Made by a program: the position numbers and the translations under genes
Assembly (NCBI GenBank): GCA_013400155.1
Contig: VXBM01000096.1
Span: 898,265 to 962,264, forward strand
Reading direction: 5' to 3'
Length of the DNA: 64,000 nucleotides
From: Helopsaltes ochotensis
Taxonomy: Eukaryota; Chordata; Aves; Passeriformes; Locustellidae
Notes under the pieces: generated by a model
Seen by the model: the letters and a program-made list of their open reading frames with translations, nothing else
The model's database searches: none
What the model was told of the DNA's origin: nothing
Shown here: in pieces, positions 1-13,800 of the stretch
Numbering within the stretch: the stretch's first letter is position 1
How the letters are laid out: each line of letters opens with the position of its first letter

Positions 1-300
1 GAGCTGCCCGCCACGAGGGGGGAGGCCCGAGGCAGAGTCCGCGGCGGTCTCGCAACCCTGCGGCCCTATTGCCCGCAGCTCGCCGGAGCATTACCCAGCG
101 GCTTAGGAGGGAGAGGAAATTAGAAAAGGACATACAAAAGGCAGTCCAAACACGTGTTGGCAGCTCAGCGCGTCGGCGGAGCTTCTCCCGCGGCTGCGGG
201 ACAGGTTCCGGCTCGCAGCGCCGCGGAGCATCCCCGGAGCCAGGCCAGGGGGTGCCCATCAACCGTGGATGCGCTTGAGGTAGCTACAGTTTCATGCTCC
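1..300 (+). promoter_or_regulatory. TMEM94: CpG-rich block; probable TMEM94 promoter edge and non-coding exon 1
   Basis: About 28 CpG dinucleotides fall in the first 280 bases, while the next several kilobases are AT-rich and CpG-poor. An E-box (CACGTG) lies at 151-156. Possible splice donors are GAG|GTAGCT after 279 and CAG|GTTCCG after about 203. TMEM94 has a non-coding first exon and a long first intron in other vertebrates, and this block lies about 7.4 kb before the exon with the start codon. I infer that it is the downstream part of the promoter CpG island and contains the first exon. The transcription start cannot be placed, and the island probably extends beyond the window. Confidence 0.5.
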
Positions 301-3300
301 GCGGCAAGGTTTAGTGTCTGGTACCAAATTCTGGCCTTTAGGAGGTTTTCCAGACTCCTTCCAGACGAGATAGCAGCCTTCCCTCAGCCGGTTCTTTCAT
401 ATTGCTTCACTCCTATGCTTACTTCATCAAAGTGTTCTGATCAGCAGAAGTTCGTGGCACACTTCGTTTTGTCCCAGACGCCCACCTGTTCTATTTTCAA
501 AAGCTGTGATCCATACAGTTCTTCCAGTTTGTCCGTTTGGAGCTTTCCTCTGTCAGGATAACAGGCTATTATTGATAAGGAAAAGCCTAACAAATCCGCT
601 TTTAAAATGCCATTACATAAAGTACGAGAAGTTTGTCTTAGATGATACTATCTATCCAGAAGATAGAGAGGAAGGAAAAACCCATAGACAGGAGTGGAGA
701 GTGTTTTAGTTACACATTTAACACTGAGTTTTCACAGGAAATCTTGTGCCACAGAAGAGTTTCCTTAAGTTAGGCTTACCAGTCTCAAAAGTTACCAAGA
801 AAATAGCAGAGACCATAAGCACCCATCCATCTTCCTGAGGCAGCTGTCAAGGCATAGATATTTTCATGTTTTCTCAGGAAAGGAAGCTACTAAGGACTGC
901 TTCTTTAAAATCCTCTAATTTCCCCCAGCAATTGTAGAATGAACTTCGTAGTTGAACACACCTCTCACACAATGAGACACAATGGAATAGTAGCACATGA
1001 GCTCTATGAAACACTTTAAGTTGCTTAGAAATGCAGGTTTCTATGTAAACAAACTGTTACTCAACAGCTGCTGTACTGCATTTATCTACAAGGCTTGCTC
1101 AGATATAGTAAAATTTGAATACCCTAGCAAGCAAACTAAATTTATATTCCAAGAAGCCTGCCTAATATAGGCATACATAGAAATAACTACATGGTACTGG
1201 TTTTGTGCAAGGTGTGTTTTGTTCTTTAGAAAAGTGGCTTATATTTCCTATCTTTTACTCAAGCTTATTGAAAAAAAAAAACCCATAATATTCTTCTTAA
1301 CCATGACCTTTTAAACAAACATCTTGCCAGCATTTTTTGTCTGATGAGAAGATTAAGTTATTAGTGCTTCTAGCCTCGGTCACCAAACAAATTAATATTG
1401 GTGTTGTAGGTGGAAGCAAGAAAACAAACCTTTGTCCTCTAATCTTCACATTACAGCTCTGTTTACATCTTGATCTGTTAGAACCGTACCCAAATTACAT
1501 GCTGGAAGCCACAACAAACACTCAGACCAACCTGCTCCAGGCAGAGACACAGCCCTGAGAAGGTATGGGTTAGGAGGGTTTATATCCCCCTGTGGCTGGG
1601 ACTGGCCAGGAGCAGAGCCAGGGGCCACAGGGGATTGGTCAAAAGGCAAGTCCTTGGATTGGGTTGGCCAAAGAGAGTGACCTGCTTGGGCAGCATTGTC
1701 CTGTACATAGACCTGTGGGAGCTTTGGATTGGTTGGGTTCACATCTGTGATAAAATATGTGTTTGAACACTAAATAGCACACGTTGGATCTCTGGAATGC
1801 TCTTGAGTGAAGACTGGGGGAGATTCTTCAGGAGCTGCAGAGAGCTCCTGTTTTCCTTTCACTGTAGAGTGAGGCAGCTCACTGCTCTATTTCTAGACAT
1901 GGCTCATCCTACATGTGTTCATCATAAAACTTTCATGGGGCTTGTGAGAATAGCAAAATACACAATCTGTGAACTGCGTTTCCTAGGTAAGGGCTGTTCT
2001 GTGCTTGGAATGGGTGTTTGAGCTTAGTCTGAATGGCCTTCAGGTGCTGAGTCTGCTTTGGGAAACTCCCAGAGAACACCTTCCTATTGGCACAGTGTTT
2101 ATCAAATATCTCCAAATGGCAAACGCTGATGTAAGAATGTTTTTTACCTAGATTTACTATAGACTATGAATACAATACCTTTTATTAATAATCTAGAATT
2201 AAGAGGAAAAGCTGCTCTTTTGTCTCTGAGTCAGTGTATATCAGCAAAAATTGATTTGTTAAAAGGTCCTATAAAAGCACAAGCTTTTAAAATTTTATTT
2301 TGGGCTATTTTCTTTCTGTGGTTTTCTAACAATTCAGTATTATTTCTTTTTAAATGGAGGTAGTTATACGATCCTGGTTACCATAATAACCAATATCATG
2401 ATGATGAATGACAGCTGTCACTTTTGCAGTGAATTCTTCCATAGATTTGCTGTGAAAATTTCTGTTCAAGACAATGTGCCACAACGTCTCATCTCTCTGC
2501 AGAAGCTGGAGGGGCCCTTCCAACCTTTCAGAATTGTGCCTTTTGTTGCATTTTTCACTTTGATCCACATGCTCTGCATGCTGTGTCTTTCTGTGGCAGG
2601 CATTACTTGAAGCAGAAAAAGTTAAGCAATCCTTTAATTCCAATCACTCTTTTTCCTTTATAACCAAGTAAGGAAAAATGAACACGGCAAATACTTTTCA
2701 GATTACAATACCTTAACTTGAAACAGTATCAGTCCCTGTGGAAACAGTAAGGTAGACTAAACTAGCTTTATAATTCTATTGATCATATTTCTTTTGATAA
2801 TTGCTTCTCAGCTCACCAAAATAAAATTAAAACAAAAATAAAAGTGTTCTTTCACTTGTAGAACATCTTGTTTTATCAGTCTTAATCTTGTAAGTAAGCC
2901 AAAGGTCTGACTCTTGTAAGTGTGCCAAAGCAATTCCCTACTCCCCTTCTCCCTCTTTGTTGCTCAGATTTCATTTTGAGCAATGACTCTCTTTTGAAAC
3001 AGTCCAATGTGCAAGTCCTGAATGTGCTGGAGAAAGTAGGAAAGAGTCAGATATTTTTTATTGGAAAACTCTTGGCAAGTAAGGTTTAAACAAAAAGTAA
3101 TTTCACCTCCAAGAGGCACAGTTGTCAATGGATGACAAACTCTTAAGTTCCTTTCAATCCTGTTTGTGATTCAGTGCAGAATAGACCTCTCTCTGAGTCC
3201 TGTCATTTAGGAAGGGAAGCAGAGACTGTGTGAAATCAGCTCCTGATTCTTCACAGCCAGGCTCAAATGAGATATTTGACCGCTACTGAGTTGATAATAC

Positions 3301-6300
3301 TTACCACATATACAACACTATTTTGGAGGATCTCACTTTACAGATACTAATAAATTTACTTCACAGTCTCCCTCTGAAGCAGATATGCATACTCGTGCCT
3401 ACAGTCTGGGGTTATTCAGGCAGAGAATGTTTAGCTGGCCCAAATTCTGACAAGTCTTTTTTTCACAGGCAGATACTGAAGCCAAGAAGCGTAGCTGCCA
3501 GCTCCCTTGCTGTAATTATTCTGTGCTCTCAGTGGGTCTCAAAGCAATTGACAGTATGACTTGATGCACCTTTGGAATGCCGTATTTCAGCAAATGTGCC
3601 CATGTTGCAAATTATCAGGCAGACATCAGCTCCTCATGAGTAGGAAGTCTGTATGGTTCTGCTGGTATGAAAACAATCAGCTCAAATCAAAGCCATTTTC
3701 TCCAAGGCAGCTGCTTTTTTTGGTTATCTGTTCCCTCCCATGTTTCTATTCTTGGTGACAGATCAGGCTTCTGTTCTTGAGGAATTCACTTCTGGCAGCA
3801 AGAAATGTTCACACTCCCCATCATTTTTCATAGACTAATCTGTGTTGGGAATTTTCAGTAAATAACATGAAAGCATCAGTGATTGAACACTTTAGGGAAA
3901 ACAGTATCATTAGTTTGATTTATTTTTCTCCCTGAAAACAGCAGCTTCTGAAACACATTTTTCTTTCCAACTGTCTATAGGTTCTATAATTACCTGATCT
4001 TTCTTTTTGCTAGTGTCTTATTAGTTTTGTATATAATGTATAGTATAATACTAATGTGTAGTTTTTTATTAAAATTCAGTACTGCTATCTCATACGATGG
4101 TTAAGTGATCTGAAATCCTTGGATTTCAAAGGATAGTCTGGGCCATAGTATTTTTGCCTCTATAAATACACTGGCTGCATAAGACATTGTTATTCAAGAG
4201 ATGATCTGGTAAAGAAAAGGGTGAATAGACCCTTGCAAAGTTCTGTTGTCCAGAGGGGTGTTTCAAACACTTGATACTCAGACTGAGCTACAAGGCTTGC
4301 TCTTTGCTCAGGGCACATCCAAACTGAAACAAGTTGTGGGGAGGATGTGGATGTGTTTTCTAATTTGAAAAGGATATAACACACACATGGCAACCCAGGC
4401 ACGGAACTCACTCCATTGTGTAAAATAGAGATACTCTAAGGTGGGTTGCAGACCTCTCCCCACAGCTGTAGGATAATCATTTGCTGGGTTTGGCATACAG
4501 GACTTCCAGACAGTTGGCATTGAATTATTTGGTGAACCCTATCCTGGGTTTCACTCTTGCCCAACGATTTGGAAATATTTTTCAGGCTAAATGCAACATG
4601 ATGACACTTGAACACTACATCCAGCCATTTCCAAGTTTCACAAAGTGCTCTAGGCTTGAAAATCCTGAGGAGAATGGAGTGTGCTGGGAAAGTGGAAGGG
4701 GTAAACTGGCTGCAGTGGGAGCATGTGGTGTCTGATTAGTGCAGCCACAGCTTCAGGCGTCTCTGTCTGCGGCTGAATATTTGACACCCTCCAACATGTC
4801 CCAGCAAAGCAGTCCCACTTCATTTCTGTCCTGCAGAGTGTAACATGTCGACGTGACTAATTGCCTGGGCAGACAGAAGAGATGAGAACAGGGAGGACAG
4901 AAGGAAGCAGATATTCCAGAGTGGAATAGCAGTGCACAAAACTAGGTTGGGTCCAGAGTGTGGAGAGTCCCTGCATCAGGGTAGGAATGAAGTTGGGAAT
5001 TGTAGGACTACCTGAAACAGAGGAGTCTGGAGGGGAGCGCACCAGGACCTTGCAGGATCAGGAGTGAGTGGATGCATAACTCTGCAGATTTGCAGGCTGC
5101 CTCCAGAAGTTACTAAATTGCTGCAGCCTCAGTTTGTGAAGCTATTTCCTGAGTGTTTGCAAGACCTCTGTAATGCATGTGAGGTGTTTAGTTGAAATGA
5201 CAAAATTCTTGCAACTGCAAGAATTTTAATAGATTCTGCATTTAAAAGAAAGTGCACAAATCACATCTTCTCTGTTTCCGGTGCCAGTCCAGGTGCAGAA
5301 ATTGAGGAAGGTTGGTTTCTCATCCTAGCCTGTGTTTGCTGTTTGCTTCAGATATCCCAATACTAAGACATCCTAACCTATCTGGGGTTAGCTGTGTTTG
5401 GAATTTTTGGTTCTAAATTAAAACCCTTTTTAAACATTGGAAAATTAAACATTCTCCATGTTCTGTGTATCCAGATTGGCACAGGAAAGACTTGCCTTCT
5501 TGCTTTCTCTGTGTGAAATGTTTACGGCCTACCACTGCTGGTACCTTAAATTAGGGATGTGAGAAAAACTGAACTGCGTCTGGGCTGGTCGGTGTGTTCG
5601 AATTTTGGAGCAGCCCTGACTGAACATGTATGATGATGAAACAGTTCTTTGTGCACCACTGATTATTTTCACAAGCTCTTATGTTGCCCATTATAACAGC
5701 TTTTGAATTTCTCTATAAACAGGGAATATTCACTCTTTCCAGCCAACACCCTTGGTGTGTTTCCTGCTTCCTAGCACTGAACGACTCCAGGGTGATGTTC
5801 CTAAGCATGCAGATGATATGCTGTGAACTTCAGGGAATGGCATGTTTTGCATTCAGTATCACATTTCAGTTTGCTGCCAGAACCAGAATGTCCCTGAGGG
5901 TAGTGCAGAAATCCTGCCTCCTGCCCAGCTCAGCCCCCTGCCCTCCAGCCATGGCCACCCACCTCTACTGGATGCTTTTGAAATCCAGATCCAGAGAGAA
6001 GTTCAGGCTCTTAGTTTTGTTTGAACAAGTGAGAGCATGGTGCCTAAGTCTTTCAGTAGATCAACTAATCTTATTTTAGGGGACTAAAAAGAAGCATCAT
6101 GGATTTATCTTAGTCCTTTTATTGTTAGTGACCATTTTTTCCTTAAAATCATCTTATCTTGCCTTCCCTTATACTGAGCTCACTCTCAAATTAAAGGCAA
6201 GATACTAAGGCTCTAAACTGCTGTGTGCAAACCCACAAGAGTACTTTTTCCTCCTTCCCATTCCCAGCCCTTTGCTGGGAGCTCTTTGTCAGCTTCACTC

Positions 6301-7712
6301 TAGTAACTTTGTCTCATCTTCTCTTTGCAGTTGCTAATTGGCCTGGCAGGGATATGAAGTGACTGAAAATAACTTTATTCCCTCATTATGTTCACATTGA
6401 AAGGGTCACAGAACATAGAAGTAGGGCAGAGTCCAGACTGGTGGCTCATGGCAACCAGCCTGGCAGCCAAAAAATGGCACTTACAGGTGCTGGTTGTGGC
6501 TCTGCGGGCAGGTCTTTGATAACCAGCGCTCTGAATGTTGAATGCCTGCTCCTTTCCCCCCAGAATGCAGGTGCAGGATTGCCTGCAGGAGAGGAAATAC
6601 TGAAATCTAACTGCAGAGTGGGACAGAGTGGCTTTCTGAGTAAGCTTTTGGATGCCTTTTGTTTTCCTTGAAATTATGCAGCATTGTCAGAGCTGTACTG
6701 ACGGTGACTGCCACAAGGATGGGATCTCCAGAATCCTTCTTTGAAGAAGGCAGTGTCGTATAAACCAAGGTAGTAAATCCTTGCTGGCAAAGGCCAGTCC
6801 TGTTGTATCTAGGAGGTGTGTGGGTGGTTTGGGTTGATTTGCATATCTAGCTGCTTCCTTGTTTGTTTGGATTTAGGAGAAGGACATGTCCAAGCCCTGA
6901 GCTTCTGTGTGACATTAAAAAATAGAACCAGGAATTATTAACTAACAGAAAGACTTTCCCAAGACAATGATGGCATAATCTTATAGTATCATATTGTGTT
7001 TATATGTAAGAGAGTCTTGTGGAGCAGTGTACACAGATCCTTTGTTACGACCAGAAAAGACATTTTGTTGAAGGAGAACATATTTGTGCCATGGGAAGTA
7101 GAGGAGGGTGAGCTAGAAGAAGAATGTGAGTTCCAGAGCTGCTTCCTACCTCAGTTCTGCTGGAGTCCCACTTTTGCTGAAAAGACAAAAGGCCATGGTC
7201 ATCTGGAAATGTTTTTGGAAGTTCTGGCCTACTTACTGGTGATCAGATCCATGCTCAGCCCAGCAAGCACAGCCTTGTCAAAGATTGGATGTGATGTTCA
7301 GCGAATGGAAGAATCATTGTTGTTAGAGATTAACTGGACGAAGCTCCTGGTAGATAAGAGTAACAAGACAAATAGCCATGGGTGACAGCTTGCTCCAACA
7401 CCTGGTGGAATCCAGGCTTTGTCAGCTTTTTTTTTGGAGGCTTGCCCAAAAGCCTGTCAGGACTACAATCATACTCTTACTCTACACTGCAGGGAACTTA
7501 ATTCATCTATGCATGCCAGACTTTGGGGAGAGTTAAGCTAACTTAACTTCTGAGTTACGGGGTGGGTTGATGCACTATTGGAAGGACTTTCATCTCCCTC
7601 GTTCTCCTTTTAAAGACCAATCCTGTAATTTGAATTTTGTGGATTTCATCACTTTCTCATTCTAAAGGAAGCAATGTGGGAGACTTGATTGCTTCCCCTT
7701 CTGTTTCTACAG
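301..7712 (+). other. TMEM94: TMEM94 5' intron (long, AT-rich)
   Basis: No coding exon is supported here. The stretch holds a solo-LTR candidate at 1476-1743, annotated separately. The remaining short open frames are scattered, use poor start contexts and resemble no family I recognise. It ends at a good acceptor, TTTCTACAG, just before 7713. Confidence 0.6.
1476..1743 (-). mobile_element. Candidate solo LTR with TATA and CCAAT boxes
   Basis: Read on the minus strand this 268-bp block begins TGTGAACC and ends GGTTCTAACA, so its ends are near-inverted copies of each other with the TG...CA termini of a long terminal repeat. Inside, three CCAAT boxes (seen as ATTGG at 1634-1638, 1658-1662 and 1728-1732) precede a TATAAA box (1579-1584, reverse strand), the order expected of a U3 promoter. 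No internal retroviral coding region or second copy adjoins it, so it would be a solo LTR. I see no convincing target-site duplication and no AATAAA after the TATA box, so an ordinary minus-strand promoter module is the alternative. Confidence 0.4.
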
Positions 7713-7815
7713 ATGGTGATGTGGTAAATGTAGCCAAGCTCTTCCCTACCTAGGAGACATTCTCCCCTGAGGAGCAGTCCCCTTTTGCTGGACATGCTTA
7801 CAGAACTGCACAGCC
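7713..7815 (+). other. TMEM94: TMEM94 5' UTR segment in the start-codon exon
   Basis: This is the untranslated part of the first coding exon, preceded by acceptor TTTCTACAG. It contains upstream ATGs: a five-codon frame at 7713 (ATG GTG ATG TGG TAA), an ATG-stop further on, and an out-of-frame ATG at 7794 with G at -3 whose frame runs past the main start codon into the next exon. These could lower translation from the main start. Confidence 0.75.
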
Positions 7816-7839
7816 ATGGACCTCAAGGAGAAGTGTCAG
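7816..7839 (+). CDS. TMEM94: TMEM94 coding exon 1 (residues 1-8)
   Basis: The exon runs 7713-7839 and ends CAG|GTAGGT. Its coding part gives MDLKEKCQ, which matches the human N-terminus MDLKEK. It ends at a codon boundary. Confidence 0.93.
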
Positions 7840-10800
7840 GTAGGTTTGCTGGTAACAGTCACACCCGACTTAAGTGTTGAGTCCTTTTAAATGTCTTGAT
7901 TATTTTAGGTGGCATTATTATGTAGTGGTATAATCCATGGTAGTATCAAAGTTGAGAGTTGTGTCACCTTCACATCCGTGTGTCAGCAGGGAAATCCTTT
8001 GCAGGGTGGGACTGAGGCACCACAGTGGAACAGCACAGGTGGAGTGTCCTCTGTCACACTTGCAGTGTCTCTCTTTTGAGCTCTAAGCTGGGCTCCATTC
8101 CCATGGACATTCAACTGGGCTTTACTTGAAAGATTTTTTAAATCAGGGCAATGAAATAATCTGAGTCCAGTTTTTTGCTGATGGTAACTTAGGGTCTCAG
8201 CCAGCTCTGGTGAGAGGACACTCTTTGCTTTTCTCTCTGGTGTCCCTTTCCCCACTACACCACGAGCTTTTGTCTGTTGGCTGTCTCTGTTTTCTCCATG
8301 CATCCCTTTCTTGCTGTGTTGTTTGCAGCAGCAAGAAATGGTTTTGTTCACTAGTGCAAAGTACCTTTTAGGGACTCACCTAGACTAAAAGATACTACAG
8401 CAGTGTAGGTGACTTTTAAAGGTTAACAACAGTTGTGCACTTGCCTATTCAACTGTTTCTTTGCTGGGTTTCTGCTCTGAGCAGTGCTAGACCAGGAAGG
8501 CCTGGGCTCACTCCTGCCCAAAGCCCTTTGTTCTGGAGTGCTCAGAGGACGTGTTTGACCTACATTGTTTTATATCAAATTGCTTTATTACCATGGAGTT
8601 AACATTCCAATGAGGACAATCATCTACTTGTTCTCTTATTAATGACATCATGGGCTAATCTGGTATTGATCATCTTAGGAGATGATGCAATTACCACTGT
8701 GTGGAGGGGTGTGCTCTGTGTAGGATCTGCGAGCACGAAAGAGAGCAGGGCATAGCGGGGACACTTTCACTGTAGGTCACTATCTTGGGCTCACCTTTCT
8801 CATATGACATTCTCCACTGTACAGTGCAAGAAGATCATATCGAATTGCTGGACAGGCAGCAGCATGGTCAGTATTGTAATAGACCTTTAAAAGGCCTATT
8901 AGGAAAGTGTCCTGACAAGGAGGTTTCAGGGGTAATTATGGTGTTCTCAAGTCCTAACCTCCTCTCCTGACTTCCTGAAATTTTTTCTCCCTCCTTTCTG
9001 AATGGCAAATAAAAATGAAGGCAAGAGATCACCACAATTTTTTAAATAGGATTTTAAAAACCCCACAGATACATAAAGCTGCATTTTACAACTTATTTTC
9101 TTTGGATTCTGAGGAAAGACCTTATTCTTGTTAGCATCCTCAAGCAGGGCGCCTGGAACTAGATGATCTTTAATGTCTCTTTCAATCCAAACCATTGTGT
9201 AATTATTATTTGATGCTAAGGAGTTTGCTCCTTTTTATTTTTTATTAATACTGCAGATCCTCGTTCTACCCCATTTAAGTTGGAATCCATCTTCTTTCCC
9301 AAAGTGAAGAACTTTGACACATATACACTGAAAAGGGAGCAAATTAACCTGCTTTGTAACCTCAGCAGTAAATTTGATGTGCTAGGTTTATTTTAAAATG
9401 CTAAAAATAAAATGAACCCAAGTGAAAACATCAGTCCCAAATCTGGTTGAAAGAAATCTCTTCAAAATACATGTGTGATGGAGAGTGAGCACTCCTGGAG
9501 CAGGAGACGTGCTCAGAGCTGCAGACTCAGCTCAGACTGCTGCAGCACAGACATCTGTCACTCAGATGAGAGACTTGTCCTCTGGCTCCAGTTGGCTGAT
9601 ATGTTCGGTTGTCAGAAAAGGCTGAAGATCAGAGTTTGTCAGGTGTAATGCAGCCTGCCTTCCAGTTTTTGCCAGAAGTCAGACACCACAGAGAGACAGA
9701 GAGTATTTTAGGAGTGGAGCCAAAACCTTCTTAAATTAAATGTGCTGATATCTTATTCTTTTTCCTCCTCCTCTGACTTTTTAATTTTTCTATGTATTTC
9801 TGAAGTGAATTTAATCCCTGTGAAAGGTGCCAGAATCTCTGCCCCAAGACCACTCAGCACATAGTGAGAGAGCAGCACTGATTGCCACAGGACAGTGAGG
9901 CTCCTGAGTTTGCGTTGCATTAGATGGAGGCTGGATTTGTAGCCACATGACTAATGAAAATTATTGACATCATCCATTCCACAGTTACCCGTAACAACTG
10001 AGCTGTATTGTCTGTTGTCCCTGTGTAATTGCTGCAGCCTGGATACAGCACCGTGCCTCCTGGCCAGAGCCTGGAAACGTGTTCAGGGAGCCTGTGCTGT
10101 TCTCCACATCACTCCAGTTCCAGCACTGTTGGTCCTTGTTCCAGGTTGCCTAACAAGAGCTACAGTCCTACCTTTGGACTGAAAAGTAGCCCAAGTCCTT
10201 TGCCACTTCTCATCCTGCCAGTGACCGTGTCTCTGTTTTTATTCTCTGCTGTTCTCTAAAAGCTCAGCTCTTCTTCCAAGGGCTTTTTCACAAACTGATC
10301 CTTTTTCCACAGGCGTCTCTCATTTATGCTGCAGATTTTGTATAGGTCAGTCCCTTCCTTTATACTCAGCTTTCTATTTCACATCCCAGTTTTATCTTCA
10401 GATCTCAAGTTTTTGTCTTCTGCTCTTTCATTCTACTATTTAATGCACAAATATCACAATGCACAACATATCCAGATGCAATTTCTGATACCAGTTGATA
10501 TCAGAAGGAAGCTACAAATTACTACCCTACATGAAATACTTTACAGCAAGATCTCTCAGCAACAAGAAGAAGGAATTTGATCAAATTCCTTTTGTGTCCA
10601 TGATCAAAGCTGGAGGTTTTGAGGTTGGGACCTCTAACTGCACGAAGCTTAAGGATCGTTCCTGGTATTGCACAAGCAAGTTGTTTTATTCACTTTCATT
10701 CAAGTCTCCAAAAGGTATAAAGCCATAGGAAACAGATCAGCAAGGACTCTAATAAAGAAGGGGTCTTACAGGTATGCTGTGTGAGGGTTTATCTATTCTA

Positions 10801-13800
10801 ACCAGTCTTGTTGTTGATCTTTTCTTTTTTCTCTCCTTTTTCCTTTGTGTTGAAAGGAGTAGATGAGTAGTTCCTAGCAAGCAGGAAAGAAAAATTGTGC
10901 CATTAGGACATTTTCTTGTTTTCTGCAGTTTAAAATTGTTGTCTAGGAAACAAAATGCCTGGCAGAAGGATAAAGGATGTTTTACCTCTTTCTCTCTTCT
11001 GCTTTCTCCTGAAGTTACATTAAATAAATACAGAGTGTCTGCTTCCCTTCAGCTTTGGCTCTGGGAGCTTTGTGAAATTACACACCGATTTGTACCTCAG
11101 TGCCGACACACAGGTGATAACCAGACCCTGTGTTGGGTTTATTGTGAATATTGAGGCCACTTAATCTCTGCCCTTCTGGTTTAAAACACAAAATATGGGC
11201 TGTGCCTAATGAGGCATTTGAACCTCAGAAAGGGAGAGAAAAGGAAGTGAAGAGCTTGTCCAGGCAGGGTAGGTGAGTCCTGACACCTGTACATGGTTTT
11301 CAGAGCTGCACAGTATGCTAAGACTGGAAGCCTTGGCAGTGCCTGTCCTGTTTGGTAGCAGGCAGCTGTAATCCTTGGCAAGCTATTGAGGTGGTGCTTG
11401 GCTAGGCCAGTTCTTTACCCCTTACTGTGTGGAATGAAAGCAGTTGTTTTAGTGATTGCTCTGCAGAGCTAGGAAGCCCCAGACAGAATTAGGACAGCAC
11501 TGAAGTAGGAGCTAAATAAAAACTCACTTATAAAGGTGCATCCCTCCAACAGTGAGAAGGAAATATTCCTGCAAAAGATGAGAGAGAAGGCTCATTCTTT
11601 CTTCATCTTTTTATCCCCTTGTTGTTGTTCTACCCAGCCCTTCCCTGTCTACACTTATCCTTTACCTCCCGTGTGCCATGCCCAGGTAAATGTGGAGCCC
11701 CAGGCATGGCTATGGTGAATTTATGTGTACCTTTTAGTTCAGATTGTGTGGCTCAGGATGAATATGGGTTGCCAAGAGTGGCTTTTGCTGCATTCTTTAT
11801 CAACAAGAGAAGAGGGAGGGAACACTTCAGACAGGACTTGTAACTATCTCGACTTGTTTAAATACCAAATACTCATATTTTTGAATTGAGCTTGAATCCA
11901 AAGCTGTGGACTCATCTGTGGGGCAGTTAGTATTCCAGGGTCTCTTGGTCTAAATTTAGTCTTTGGCCATGCTTCCGTCGTGTTCCTTCCCCTACAGTAT
12001 ATTTTATAGCACTTTGTCCCACCTAATTTGCCATCTGCTTTTGCACAGACCCCTGTCTGTCAGCATCATTCCTTCCTGTGCATGCACATGCAGCTCTGCA
12101 GGCAGTGAGCCCAGGGATCCTCACTGTGTCGGCTCCATCTGATGAATGAACCATTCTCACAGACATCTGGTGCTGTCCTGGGCAAACTTTCTTCCCCTCT
12201 GCTTTTTTCTCCCCTCTTTCCATCCCTCATTCTCCCTCATCCCCCACCCCCAACCGCCGCCTCCTTGCTGGATCTGCAGCGTGACTGGAAACAGGCTGAA
12301 TTAATCAGCAGACTGGTGCTTCACTCTGCTGCTTCTGTCTCATTCTCTGCGGTGCTGGGCTCTGCACAGTCTTGCTCCCTCTCCCTCTTTGCTCTCTCAT
12401 TTTTGGAGAGCAGCAGCAGTGCAAGTTGCTGGGGAAGTGGTGCAGGAATTTAGCCCAGATGCTCTTCAAACAGGCTGATCTCTGGATCCCCCACCAAGGC
12501 AAATGTCGCAAAGTAAGTTCCTCTGCCTTAGCATTTAATTTCAAAATGGCTTTCCCTGTCTCCCTCCCCAGTCTGCATCCTGCCTGATGTGATGGGGCAT
12601 GAAGAGCTTTGAGGTTTTGGGGGAAGGAGGTTATGGCAGGACATGAAACAGAGAGTGATGATTTTAGGTAGGGAATAGCTTGTTTTTGGTGGTGATGGGG
12701 AAAAGAAAGTGTTTTAAACTGTAGTTTTAACCCCAGGACCAATGGGAAGATCCACACAGGATTTTAGCTGCTGACTCCTGCTTTGCTGCCCCTCTGCCTC
12801 ATTGCTTAAATTTGTCTGTTGCTTCTATAGGCTTTGGTCTGTAACTCTTTATCCCTGAGGGATCTCTCCGGCACCTGCCAGGCTGGATCATTGTTTTAGT
12901 CCCCAAAGTCTTCAGCTGAAGAAGCGGGGATGGGAAGGAAACTATCAAGGGGATGAAAGATGTACTGAAGTTCTGTGGATTTCTGAGCATTTCTGCCCTC
13001 TGGAAGGGGATTAGCGTTCCCTGGAGGGAGCTCTGCACTCGTGTAAAGCACTGCTGCGTGTTGAAGCCAGGATAAATACAGACCCCTAACTGCTCTCTGA
13101 ACTTGGAGGAGTAATGCAGCTGGCTAAATTACAACAATTAAAGCTTAATAATTGTGTAGTGCTTCAAAGTGCTGCATGAACCCTGTCTCATCCTGGTGGG
13201 ACAGATAACTATGACGGGATTTGCTGCTCCATATAGGACTGAAGGGACGGACTGACGAATGCATGATTCCAAATGGGGCTGTTTCCTGGGGAGCAGCTGC
13301 CTCTTTCTCTGTTGCTGGGCTGCTGCTGGGGAGAAGCAAAGTGCTGGGCTTTGCATTACCTGTGTAGAAAGGTTGATTGTGCCTGTTGGCATCTTACTCT
13401 GTGCTTTATGGAGAGCGTAAAATGTGGATGTTGTTGCATGGATTAAAAGGATCCTGTGAACAGCAAAGTGCAGCAGTGATTCAGGCTGGCGAGCTCTGCT
13501 TTGGCCACATCTCAGAGCTCTGTGCTCCTGCAGCTCTGTCTTTTTGCAGGGGGAATCTGCAGGCCCTGTTAGTGAGCCTCAAAGCATCCACACTGGAACC
13601 CCTGCAGGCACCCAGTTAACCAGCTGGGGGTTCTTTTGTCCAAGGGTAGCGGGAGGTCTGGGCTGCCTTTCATCCTGGGCTGCATAGTGGGGGGAGGAGA
13701 CAGTTGCTGCCTATTGCTCTGTCCATTAACTTGGGCACTGCTGTGCTGAAGATTCCTCTCGTTTCACTTGATTTGAGACCACCAACAGCTAAGCTGAGGC

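Noticed and set aside
2350..2643. 97-codon open frame on the minus strand in the first TMEM94 intron
   Set aside because: It resembles no family I know, is AT-rich, has no promoter or splice context, and the opposite strand is also open over 70 codons.
5633..5680. ATGATGA followed by CTGA about 40 bases later, like a box C/D small RNA
   Set aside because: No terminal stem pairs around the boxes and no guide region is recognisable.
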